DNA of 64,000 bases. It comes from Gracilariopsis chorda (taxonomy: Eukaryota > Rhodophyta > Florideophyceae > Gracilariales > Gracilariaceae). Positions 30,878-40,089 of this stretch are shown one piece after another. The notes beneath the pieces were generated by a model, which saw only the letters and a list, made by a program, of their open reading frames with translations, had not been told where the DNA came from and did no database searches. The stretch lies in assembly GCA_003194525.1 (NCBI GenBank), contig NBIV01000012.1:531263-595262 (forward strand), given 5' to 3'. Made by a program: the position numbers and the translations under genes. Position 1 is the first letter of the stretch. Each line of letters opens with the position of its first letter.

Positions 30878-31765
30878 ATGTTCTATTCGGACACCTTCAC
30901 ATACGAAGAAGGTCTCACTGACAGTCAGGAAACCATACGAGCACTTCAAGCGTTAGAGCTCCGTCTTCGAGGTTTACATATTCCTGCCAACGGACAGCTT
31001 TCAAGTTCGGCCTCAAATGTGGTCTCAAACGATCGATATGGGGAGAGAGAACTCGGAGAAGAAGGAATGCGAGATCTAACTAATCAGGCGGTGTGGACTG
31101 TGAGCACGGCAAAACCAGGAAATGGCGTTGAACAACTCCTTGATGGTAATCCAAAGACGTACTGGCAGTCCGATGGACTTCAGCCCCACACAATCACAGC
31201 TCACTTCTCTTCAAAGGTAAAGATATCTGAAATCCAACTACATCTCAATTTCGAAGCGGATGAGAGTTACACCCCCGCTTTTGTATCCGTCCAAGCCGGG
31301 TCGAACCTTCACGATCTGTATACTGTGAGGGAATCGAGAAAGATTCGTCTTCCGAAAGGATGGGTGAGAATTCCAATGGGAGAGCATCCAGATATTGATG
31401 ACGAGTGCACAGATGATGATAGCGAACCAGAGCGTGGGGACATGACCCCTGCAGAGATTGAACGAGTTGAACGGCGAAAAGAAGAAAGAGAAAAGAGAAA
31501 GAAAGAAAAATTTGCTGAACGACAAGCCAAATTCGACGAGTCACAAAGAAAAGCCATTGAGGGTGTAAACGGAGAGTTTGAGGCAATGAGAGATCGCTCT
31601 GTAACGAAGACACAGATGATCCAGGTTATGATTATTGCAAACCACTTAAATGGCCGTGATTCCCGTGTCAGAATGGTTAGGGTTCTAGGTCCAAAGACTC
31701 AATTATCATTTGGAACAACTCATTTTACTTCAAAAGAGTTCCAGATGTATGAAACGATAAGATGA
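30878..31765 (+). CDS. APC10: APC/C subunit APC10/Doc1 with charged insertion
   Basis: A 295-residue protein. The DOC domain is clear: MRDLTNQAVWTVSTAKPGNG, VEQLLDGNPKTYWQSDG, QPHTITAHFSSKV, ISEIQLHLNFEADESYTPAF, VSVQAGSNLHDL, then IQVMIIANHLNGRDSRVRMV. It ends in ...YETIR: the Ile-Arg tail by which APC10 binds the APC3 TPR. APC10 helps the anaphase-promoting complex recognise D-box substrates. Between the WVRIPMG strand and MIQVMIIANHLN there is a ~75-residue highly charged insertion (acidic DECTDDDSEPERGD, then a K/E/R-rich helix), making it longer than the human 185-residue protein. ATG 30878 is the only methionine start before the domain. Confidence 0.93.
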   Translation: MFYSDTFTYEEGLTDSQETIRALQALELRLRGLHIPANGQLSSSASNVVSNDRYGERELGEEGMRDLTNQAVWTVSTAKPGNGVEQLLDGNPKTYWQSDGLQPHTITAHFSSKVKISEIQLHLNFEADESYTPAFVSVQAGSNLHDLYTVRESRKIRLPKGWVRIPMGEHPDIDDECTDDDSEPERGDMTPAEIERVERRKEEREKRKKEKFAERQAKFDESQRKAIEGVNGEFEAMRDRSVTKTQMIQVMIIANHLNGRDSRVRMVRVLGPKTQLSFGTTHFTSKEFQMYETIR

Positions 31766-32476
31766 ATGTGTGCAGGCATGCACGTACGTGTATACGAGGA
31801 AGTCGTCTGATGTATGGTGTCTAAGAGCTTGTTTTTCCTGTTCTCCGTAGCTTTCTCCGAAATCACGTAAGGAAAGCCGGTTCATCATGAGGGTTGCGTA
31901 AGGGATGCACCTTGTGTTGGGATGTCCAGGTTTCCCGAATGCTCTGAATAGTTCATTTTTGTGATAAGGATGGCGTTAAAACACAAGATTCGATTCGAGA
32001 AAGGCATTCCATAACGTCATTTTTGGTTTAGGATAAGTTCTATGGTGCTATAAACATCACTTTACACACGGACGTATCTGCTATTGCGTCGGACTCATGT
32101 TTTAGTGGATCAAGCGTTTCTTTTGCACGCATGAAGGAGCTGAACAGTTATAGCCCCGTCCCGTCTATGAACCCTCATCTCACTCACTGCGGAAAGGCCG
32201 GGCGATCTTGTATTATAAGACTTGGCAAAGAGAGAGTAAGTAGTTGTCTTCAAGCATACGGAGACACTTACATGAATCAGCTTCTTCAGATGGAATCCAC
32301 TCAGTCTTCAGAAGCATAATCCTGGAATGATGCAAGCGAGAACAGAGGCGGCCCTACACACACCATACACGCGGCAAATGCTGTTGTTTCGTGACAGAAG
32401 AAAACCCAAACTTACAACTGAAGTTGCATTCGCACTTGATAGAACAGATCTCAATATGATGAATATATGTGACGGT
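31766..32476. other. Tail-to-tail intergenic region
   Basis: I see no gene or repeat in it. Confidence 0.5.
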
Positions 32477-33154
32477 TTAATCATGCATCTTGAGGCTTAT
32501 AGTTTGCATTCCGTGTAAACTGATGTTTGATCTCTCTCGCAGTGCTCGTTCTGCTTCTGCTTCGGTGGTGAATACGATGCACGAAACTCCAGATTTTCTT
32601 AAAAGCCGAACGTCTACCACATCGTAACTAGCGAAGAAGCTCCACAGATGCCTTGGCTTCAACAACGGGGGTAAACTAGTGGCGAGAAGACTGCGGCCAC
32701 GTTCGTCCGGCGACGGAGAAATCAAATTCAAACGCCTTCGGAGAGTGGTGCGAGTTCGAGCCCCTCTTTCCGGGGGATCCAGCATACTATCAGCTATCTT
32801 TTTGTCAACTGCAGCAGCTCGAATCAACTTTAGACCCATAACTTTGCCGGAGATCTTCGAAGCAACTTGTTCCGCGGTATCCTGTGAGCCTGCATCATAT
32901 AGCCAGACTGAGTGGTTCTGATAAATGTCTGCCTGGCCCTGAACCAAGACGCTAGGAGATGTACTTGGTAGTGCCGATTGCTCTTGCAAGAAGTTTAGAA
33001 CATCACATCTAGATGCATAACTCGCTGGACCAGCTATGCGGACGTAGTGCTTCGACGCTCCTATGCGTGGCGCAGCATCGTTTGTTAGATTGCGGGATAT
33101 GGTGCGTGCAGGCTGATGCAACAGCCGGAAACGAGATCCGAAAGCAAATGACAT
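32477..33154 (-). CDS. Probable mitochondrial RRM-like protein, function unknown
   Basis: A 225-residue protein from ATG 33154. The N-terminus (MSFAFGSRFRLLHQPARTIS) is a typical mitochondrial or plastid presequence. Two stretches look like halves of RRM-type folds: KHYVRIAGPASYASRCDVLNF near residue 36 and LLKPRHLWSFFASYDVVDVR...GVSCIVFTTEAEAERAL near 165-215. RNP1/RNP2 aromatic residues are not obvious. I know no orthologue; an organellar RNA-binding or ribosome-associated role is inferred only from these features. Divergent from the G-patch gene. Confidence 0.55.
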   Translation of the reverse strand: MSFAFGSRFRLLHQPARTISRNLTNDAAPRIGASKHYVRIAGPASYASRCDVLNFLQEQSALPSTSPSVLVQGQADIYQNHSVWLYDAGSQDTAEQVASKISGKVMGLKLIRAAAVDKKIADSMLDPPERGARTRTTLRRRLNLISPSPDERGRSLLATSLPPLLKPRHLWSFFASYDVVDVRLLRKSGVSCIVFTTEAEAERALRERSNISLHGMQTISLKMHD

Positions 33155-33432
33155 AACGATTCGGAGGGGGACCTCTGTTCGTTTACGGTTCCAGAGGAGT
33201 GAAACGGTGCAAGTATGTTAATGTTTCACGCCAGTGAAGAAACCCACTTTTTGACACCGATTGGTAAGATTATATAGATCCGATGACCGAGGATCACCAT
33301 GGTCACCAAAGGCTGCGTTGACGGCGGAGGCGACGCTCGGCAGTCAGTATCCCCCATAGATGCATGAAGTACCCCCATATAATGTGGCAACCGAGCGTGG
33401 TTAAGGCTGTGAGCAGTGCCCTTTGGTAAGGC

Positions 33433-33440
33433 TACCGTTG
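33433..33440 (-). promoter_or_regulatory. CAACGGTA motif (minus strand)
   Basis: Minus-strand 8-mer, 279 bases before the ATG of the mitochondrial RRM-like gene. See the other copies in head-to-head regions. Confidence 0.35.
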
Positions 33441-33633
33441 GTAGACAGCCACCTTACAAGGCAGAGCAATCACAAAGCAATCAAAGAAAGTCATATGTAG
33501 ACGACAGTTGGCCTGCAAGCAGACCATCCGGGAGAGGCAAAATATTCGGAGTTTTACGCAGCTGTGAATTTTGGGATGACGTGGCGCGGCCACTACTGTT
33601 GACTGCGTTGCTTCCCTACTGTTTTGCAGCTAC

Positions 33634-33643
33634 CAACGGTACC
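33634..33643 (+). promoter_or_regulatory. CAACGGTACC motif
   Basis: An exact 10-mer match to 2374-2383 and 16478-16487, in a divergent intergenic region. Role inferred. Confidence 0.4.
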
Positions 33644-34152
33644 CAACGTAGCCTCCTCTCCGATACAGGCAGTGTGAGGCTGAAGAGAAGATGATCATCG
33701 GCGCCTGTGCATTCGCCCTTTCCTCTAGTTCTGGACTCCCATCACTCTCTCCAGCTTGTAACCCACCAGTGTACTCTACACACGAAATTCTGACACTGGC
33801 GGTCTCACTGCATAGCATCGATTTCCGTTCACTGACATTCGGCTCACCGCAACCATTCTGACGTGTCAAAGGATAGACTGCAGTCGCAGCCCCGACAACG
33901 AATGGAACAAATACCTCACTGCAATACTTTCAAAGTCTGCAACGGAACCAACGAAACAATCCTCAGCTTCGAAACATCCGCACACCGCTTTGAGAAAAGC
34001 TAACGTTTCATTGCTTCTTCAACTGTGAATTGTTGTACATCAATTCTACTATTTAACATTGTATCCGGGCTTCCTTTGGTCGTGAGCTAGTGACTCAATT
34101 TTCCAACCACTCGAAGGTGCCCTCAGCTTTTTCGTGTTCTAATCCTCCTGCA

Positions 34153-36987
34153 ATGTCGTTGCCGCTTAAGAATTACGAAGCCTCTGAAAGTGAGCGCCCT
34201 CAAGCGCTTGCGACACTCACTGATTCTCGAAAACTCCGCAAGCGACATCGCTCTTCTAGTACCACCGTAACCGCCCGAACAGAACGATGGAAACATCGAC
34301 AGGCGTTGAGACTGAAAGAATGCCAAACTGAGCCTACATTGTCCGAAGATGAATCAGACTATCTTCCGCAACTCCCGTCTCTTCACCGCACCAAGCAGAA
34401 TCTAGCGAGATTGAAACGTTTGCCTCGCCCTTCGGAGGTGGTATATGCCATTGACGAAGGCAGTGCGCCGGAAGCTGGGCTTAGTCCAGAAAAAAGAGAG
34501 GCGCACCACCGCCGCATCAAAGCGACAGCACTGCGAATGCAATACCTCGACGGTAGCGGTAATCCAAGACCAGTACCTGCATGGTCGCGCGCTAATCGTG
34601 GCCTGAAACCTTATTCAGCTTATCTTCTGCCTCCTGTTGAAGACCGAGACATAACCCTGGTTCGTGCCCCAAGAGAGCTCCTGTCAAGCTATTACCGTGG
34701 CACGCTACTAAAGGTCTACAAGATGGGGGATCCGAGACCAACAGATAGAAAAACGCCGAAAGATGGGTCCTGCGTGTCAGACCCACTGGACTCAATGGTT
34801 GACTTCATGTATTGGGCAAGCACTTCTGAGGATAACATCTTGACAGCGAACGAAGAACAGGATTCTACAGTGAACGCAGAAACTCCTAAGCAAAGCAAAC
34901 ATGAATCTCCTGCTATTGAACAGCCAAAACGAGGCCAGAATGATCACAAGCAGACCTCTGAAATGCCGACACTTGGTACAGCTGCAGAAATCGAAGCACG
35001 GCGATTAGAAGCGAAACAAATGCTGGCGAAGGTAAGATGCCAGTTCCGGAAAAAGGATTTTGTCGCAGATATAATGAAATCGGCCCAACAAGATGATGAC
35101 TCGTTGACTTCAGAGTCAGACACCAGCTCAGTTGGCCCCTTTCCACCACTCGAATGTATCGAGGCTCCTCCTGGGGTGAACGTGTTGGAAGACGAAGAGC
35201 CATCGAAACCGCCTGAAACTCAGAAGAACGACCTAATGACATTGCTTCATGGTGATTTGAATGAGGTTCTTGGCTTCAAAACCTCGGAACAAGCCAAAGA
35301 GGACGCAGTTGGTAGAATCGAACAGAAGGGTGGTATCCTTAACTCAAGGGACGTCAATGAAAGAACTGGGAATGGATCAACGACAGGTTTTGTTAGAGAT
35401 GAGAGGAAAATGGATGAGCCCCTCTGCCCGTTCAAGCGGGCTCGAGAAGCAGCAATGATGTTCTGTCAAGCACACAATAAGCGACCGCGGGCCCAAGCAT
35501 TCATAGAAGCAACAACGAATAATGGCGGAAGAAAACGTCGCAGAACTGCAAACGAGATGAATGCATCAAAAGGTCGACTGAGTGCCACCGCGGTGAAGAT
35601 AATGAAAAAGATGGGTTTCAAAGAACGCCTTGGAGCTCGAGAGGACGGTAGAGCTGTACCCTTGGAAGCAACAAGAACCCAAGGTCGCTCAGGACTCGGT
35701 GCCATGCCGATGCAAGTAGTATCTCGCGATAACCACCTGCTTTCGGAATCTGAAATGGCCTATGATCTGAAAACCGTTCGATATGCATGGGATCCTCGGC
35801 GAGGCTCGCGTGCAATAGCCATCGACCCGGGCCCTGTGAGTAAGGATAAACTCCATGCTTCTCTGCAAGTTCGTGCAGATTCGAAATCACAATCTATGTC
35901 TGGAAACGGTAGAAGCGACCGAGCTAATGCTGAAGTTATTGATGTTGATATGGAGCAGGTAGAAGCAACAACTGCGAAAGGTAACCCGTCTTCGAAAACA
36001 AAACTTACTCAGAAAGAACTTGATCCACAAGATGAGATGGAAACTGAGATCGAAGATAATTTTGTGGACAATAAGAGGCGAGCAATGATCATTGACATGG
36101 ATTCAATTGTCAAACATAGTACAAAACGGCGAATGAAAGCATTTGGGGACATGTGGAATAGATCTGAATGCTTTCAAGGGCGAAGAGCTAACTTAAATGA
36201 TGTTCTCGCGCATGTGGAACATGACTTCACAGACGTCGAAGGAATCAAGATGATAATGCGGAAAACTGACATTTCCATAACCAACGAAAAGGTTTGTGAG
36301 CTTTTGAAAACACTCGATGAGTGCTATGAAAGACTTGGTCCAGTTGAGCCATCGAACAACTTTCAGATCGCTGAAGTTCGTGAAATTTTGCCATGCGGTA
36401 TACTACATCGCGGTAGCCAAACCCGTCTCAAGCGGGAGCTAAGAGAGTTAAGTATTCATGGTGATGAATTCATATGCAGTCTCTACAAGAGCAATGACAC
36501 CTGGCCATATCTTGAGACATGGAAAGACATGTTTTGCCAGTTAGGCGTTTCACCAAGACAGGGAGGTATCATTGTGTCACAAGATTCGAAAACTGTCAGC
36601 GGGGAGGTTGCCGCAAACGTGCTCGGAGCCTATGCAGTGAAGTGCACGGCATTGCCTCTGCAAGGCAGCAAACCGTCGGACAAAACCGTGAGTGAAAATA
36701 TGTCAAAGGCAGCCGACAGGGTGATACAATACTTGCGTACTTCAAAGCCAGGTTATGCCACACGACGGCGAAGAGTGCTATTTTTCTCTCGACAAACTTC
36801 TATGTGGCATGCAGGTGCTGTTGAGTTCGAGAATGAGAAGATGGTACTTATACGGTACTGCGGATCTGAAAGAACGGAATGGGCGGAGAAAGACGCACTC
36901 CTTGGTCTGTGTAGAGCAGACTATAGGAAGCTAAAGAATATTAACTTCGAGGGTCTGCTTGAACCGGAAGATATAAACTTATGGTGA
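34153..36987 (+). CDS. G-patch domain protein, large, function unknown
   Basis: A 944-residue single-exon protein; the frame is open upstream from GTG but ATG 34153 is the first methionine. Basic, serine-rich N-terminus (RKLRKRHRSSSTTVTARTER). Acidic or low-complexity stretches lie at ~240-420. A G-patch-like motif at ~476-517 (AVKIMKKMGFKERLGAREDG...TQGRSGLGAMPM) has the glycine spacing of RNA-processing factors that activate DEAH helicases. The C-terminal ~250 residues look globular (CELLKTLDECYERLGPVEPS, YLETWKDMFCQLGVSP) and end in a possible Tudor-like barrel (RRVLFFSRQTSMWHAGAVEF..KMVLIRYCG). An RNA-processing or chromatin role is inferred. No orthologue recognised. Confidence 0.7.
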   Translation: MSLPLKNYEASESERPQALATLTDSRKLRKRHRSSSTTVTARTERWKHRQALRLKECQTEPTLSEDESDYLPQLPSLHRTKQNLARLKRLPRPSEVVYAIDEGSAPEAGLSPEKREAHHRRIKATALRMQYLDGSGNPRPVPAWSRANRGLKPYSAYLLPPVEDRDITLVRAPRELLSSYYRGTLLKVYKMGDPRPTDRKTPKDGSCVSDPLDSMVDFMYWASTSEDNILTANEEQDSTVNAETPKQSKHESPAIEQPKRGQNDHKQTSEMPTLGTAAEIEARRLEAKQMLAKVRCQFRKKDFVADIMKSAQQDDDSLTSESDTSSVGPFPPLECIEAPPGVNVLEDEEPSKPPETQKNDLMTLLHGDLNEVLGFKTSEQAKEDAVGRIEQKGGILNSRDVNERTGNGSTTGFVRDERKMDEPLCPFKRAREAAMMFCQAHNKRPRAQAFIEATTNNGGRKRRRTANEMNASKGRLSATAVKIMKKMGFKERLGAREDGRAVPLEATRTQGRSGLGAMPMQVVSRDNHLLSESEMAYDLKTVRYAWDPRRGSRAIAIDPGPVSKDKLHASLQVRADSKSQSMSGNGRSDRANAEVIDVDMEQVEATTAKGNPSSKTKLTQKELDPQDEMETEIEDNFVDNKRRAMIIDMDSIVKHSTKRRMKAFGDMWNRSECFQGRRANLNDVLAHVEHDFTDVEGIKMIMRKTDISITNEKVCELLKTLDECYERLGPVEPSNNFQIAEVREILPCGILHRGSQTRLKRELRELSIHGDEFICSLYKSNDTWPYLETWKDMFCQLGVSPRQGGIIVSQDSKTVSGEVAANVLGAYAVKCTALPLQGSKPSDKTVSENMSKAADRVIQYLRTSKPGYATRRRRVLFFSRQTSMWHAGAVEFENEKMVLIRYCGSERTEWAEKDALLGLCRADYRKLKNINFEGLLEPEDINLW

Positions 36988-38220
36988 CAGCGTGGCCTCG
37001 CAATTAACAAGTGTAAATAAAAAAAGAATGTCTGGTGTTCCAGGTGTGTTAAGAATGAAGCCTATACGCGCTCAGAAACTCCAGAACGCAATAAGTCTGG
37101 ATAAAGGACGGTTGGGAACAAGTATGCTGCCCTCACAAGATGCGCTAGTCTCAGTTTCGATCGATCATGAACGGAGCGACGTAGATAAGCGATTCCGGTT
37201 CCAATGAAACAGACTTTGCTTAGCAGAGTAACTTCTACGTCTTGCGACAGCGGCCACATAAGCCTCTGATGCTGTCGAAGAGAGAAATTCATATCCAAGA
37301 CAATATGTTCAACCTAGACCTTGTCATGAAATGCAGTGAGCTTAACTGCTTATGATATTACGCAATATGTAGACGTTTCTGTTGATTTGTTTCTCAGAAT
37401 GCACGTTATACTATGGTTCCACTCGTTCGTGCTTGCATCATGCATTTCTCTCATGACGTATATATGCATTCTCTCAGCGTTTCTTCTATAAAGTACGTTG
37501 TGTTGTTGGTCCTATGGGTGCAGCAATCATTTCTCTTCAAGTATACACACTCTTTTCCTTGCCACGGGCTTACAGTTCTGCTCCGATCGTTTTTCCAAGC
37601 CCGGAAATGAAACATCAGATCCACCTGCCTTATGGGGGCAAACGCCATGATGACGACTGTATTTGTTCCTGAAAACCATGCCCACAAAGTACCAGATCAC
37701 GTTTGCATAGGAGAAGCTTTATTGACGAAAAGAAATACGGATATTCGTCAGCAGCCCAACCGTACCAGATGATGAAAGCGTCATTAAGTTTGGTAGATGC
37801 GCTGATATTTCTCATGGGCCAACTATCTGTTCAAACCGTCGTGAAGTTGGGGTTGAGGCGTGAAAGATGCACCGTCGTCACTTTCGTTCTGTGCACCATA
37901 ACCCAAAACGGTTCCTTTCCAAGTAGGACAGGAATATCAGCAGCCAATTCCATGACGGTTATGGTTGTCCGTTCCAGTTGCAGTTAGGGTGACGACTTTC
38001 ATTACAATAGTCGTGATTCCCAGACTGTCTAACCTGACCAGTGTAGCCCTGCAACTTGTTCCAAACCCTTTCTACTGCGAATAGCATCCCCCTGTTCGCA
38101 TTCTACCATATACAACCCCAGACTCCTGGGGGTTGGATCAGCAACATGTGTTGCTGCTACGACTCGAATCTAATAAGATAAAAGTGAAAGACTAACGACG
38201 TATATATATAACACTGTCAA
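36988..38220. other. Tail-to-tail intergenic region (G-patch / MAPK)
   Basis: 1.2 kb without a recognisable gene. Only short chance frames on both strands. Confidence 0.5.
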
Positions 38221-39426
38221 TCATGTTTGGGCTTGGGTTTGTAAGTTTGGTGCTAAGCCAGCGGCTGTGTCTTGCTGATCCCTTCGGATGCGATACATTT
38301 CAGCTTCCTGCCATATCATCTGTTTCAAAGTAGGCATTTGCTCTTGGTCCAGGCAGATCCTAAACTGAGTTTCACAAATGGGTTCATCAGCGTCATCGTG
38401 CAAAGCGACAAGATAGGGATGCTGAAAAGACTGCTGTACAGTGATTCGCTTTCGCGGGTCATACTCCAACATACGCGCCAGAAGGTCGCGCAAATCTTCA
38501 CAGACGTGAGGGAACAGGTGACGGACATTGCGAGCGGGGAGGTGCTGGAGGTGTCTCTCCACAAACAGTTGTGCCCCCCCTGAGCTGAATAAGTGGACCA
38601 TGTCCTGTGGAGGCGGGCCGATGGTTTGGGCGACCTTCAACAGCTGCTCCTGATATGTGTTTCCAGGGAAGAGGGGCCGTCTGAGTACGATTTCAGCCAG
38701 AATGCAACCGACACTCCACACGTCGACAGCGGATGAATAAGGACCTCCAAACAAGATTTCCGGGGCTCTGTACCAGCGTGTTGCGACGTAGGCGGTCATT
38801 CTGTGCTGCGAATACGGAGAGCGTGGAGCATCACGCGCTAGTCCGAAATCGCAAATCTTCAAGTCACATTCCTGGGTGAGCAAAATGTTCGACGGCTTCA
38901 AGTCCCTGTGCAGCACACCGGCTGAGTGAATGTACTTCAAACCTTTTAGAAGCTGATAAGTGAGGTACTTAGTATGATCAGGACTAATAGACTGGTTACT
39001 TGCGATAAGTTGATGAAGGTCAAACTCCATGAGATCTGTGACGAAGTAGACTTCCTGGAAATTGGGCGGATCTCGCATAGGTAAGTAAACGTCCTTAAGA
39101 GTAACTATGTGCTCATGATTGAAATGACGAAGAAGTAGCATTTCACGTAAAGTTCTCTTGCAGTCGGTGCGGTCGGCTGTGACTCCGTTAATTCTCTTGA
39201 TTGCGACCATTTCGTGGTTGACGTGGTCGATGGCGGCGCAAACGATACCGTATGCGCCGCGGCCAATGACTCGTTCGACGGTATATCGTTGAGGGCATTC
39301 AAACTCAAAACCGCCGATAACGTAAAGGCGCGGCGGGACAGACATTGCGGAGGGCAGCTGGGAAGGCTGATTCGTCGGGGGTTCAGCATGGGAGTGTTGT
39401 TGTTGGTGCGGCTGAGCGTGCTCCAT
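38221..39426 (-). CDS. Mitogen-activated protein kinase with TAY activation motif
   Basis: A 401-residue CMGC/MAP kinase from ATG 39426. After a Gln/His/Pro-rich N-terminus (~45 residues) come the glycine loop IGRGAYGIVCAA (~54-65), catalytic lysine in VAIKRI (K77), HRDLKPSN (173-180), DFGLA (193-197), and the MAPK signature VATRWYRAPEILFGG. The activation-loop phospho-motif is T211-A212-Y213 (38788-38796), where family members usually have TEY, TDY, TGY or TPY. The MAPK insert and C-lobe (YDPRKRITVQQSFQHPYL) are complete, and a common-docking-like acidic stretch (HDDADEPICETQF) follows. It should phosphorylate S/T-P sites when doubly phosphorylated by a MAPKK. Divergent from NSF. Confidence 0.93.
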   Translation of the reverse strand: MEHAQPHQQQHSHAEPPTNQPSQLPSAMSVPPRLYVIGGFEFECPQRYTVERVIGRGAYGIVCAAIDHVNHEMVAIKRINGVTADRTDCKRTLREMLLLRHFNHEHIVTLKDVYLPMRDPPNFQEVYFVTDLMEFDLHQLIASNQSISPDHTKYLTYQLLKGLKYIHSAGVLHRDLKPSNILLTQECDLKICDFGLARDAPRSPYSQHRMTAYVATRWYRAPEILFGGPYSSAVDVWSVGCILAEIVLRRPLFPGNTYQEQLLKVAQTIGPPPQDMVHLFSSGGAQLFVERHLQHLPARNVRHLFPHVCEDLRDLLARMLEYDPRKRITVQQSFQHPYLVALHDDADEPICETQFRICLDQEQMPTLKQMIWQEAEMYRIRRDQQDTAAGLAPNLQTQAQT

Positions 39427-39536
39427 GTTTGACGGCGGACACGGCGCAGGCACGCTCGTAGAGTTACGGGGAAGAGAAAGGTAGCATCCGTGGGAAAAGG
39501 GGTGGGGAGTTGGCGGGAGAAGATGTGAGGGGGATT

Positions 39537-39597
39537 GAAAGGAGGAAGAAGGGGGGGGAAGGAGGAGGAAAGAGAGGAAGGAGGAGGAAGGGGGAGG
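39537..39597 (+). repeat. 61-base polypurine tract
   Basis: Only A and G from 39537 to 39597 (GGAGGAAG-type units with a G8 run). Polypurine-polypyrimidine DNA of this length can form triplex structures. On the MAPK coding strand it is a polypyrimidine leader about 110-170 bases before the ATG. Confidence 0.75.
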
Positions 39598-39681
39598 CAG
39601 GGGGATTGCGGCTGCACGCCGCGAGGCGGCTGCGGCGTTGTGGACGGCTGGACGGGCACGCGAGCGTCATGCAATGATTGC

Positions 39682-39689
39682 TACCGTTG
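39682..39689 (-). promoter_or_regulatory. CAACGGTA motif in MAPK/NSF divergent region
   Basis: The minus-strand copy is followed on the plus strand by GTACCC; the 12-mer ACCGTTGTACCC here is identical to 7936-7947. Confidence 0.4.
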
Positions 39690-40089
39690 TACCCTTCCGT
39701 ATGTAAACGGAACCAAGGGTTAGTCTGTTCTCTGCAGCAGCTATTGATCCACACCGAAGTCGGCTTTACGGAGTTGACGTAGCCTTGAATATCCTTAGGG
39801 TTCCCGACATGCCACCTTGATATCCCCCCTGCTATGCCGGATACCGAAATGCCTTAGCTGTACCATGTACACGCATGATGCTCGTCTTTAACACCTCTGG
39901 AACTTTGGCCGCCACGGAATAAGAGATCCGAAAGAGTTAGCCTTCGTGGTGAATAGACTTATACTTGCCCAAGGAACTCCCAGGAAGCAATTCGTTCTTT
40001 CAGAACAAGCGCGAGAAGCTTTGCATTCGTTCTTTTTGTATCTCACTCGATAAGGCAGCCTTTGAAACTACGCTCCTGACACCAGAACT

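Larger units (their letters stand above)
33155..34152. other. Head-to-head intergenic region (mitochondrial RRM-like / G-patch)
   Basis: Carries two recurrent motifs: TACCGTTG at 33433-33440 and CAACGGTACC at 33634-33643. No gene recognised. Confidence 0.55.
39427..40089. other. Head-to-head intergenic region (MAPK / NSF)
   Basis: Contains an uninterrupted 61-base purine tract (39537-39597), i.e. a pyrimidine leader on the MAPK strand, and the recurrent motif TACCGTTG at 39682-39689. Confidence 0.6.
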
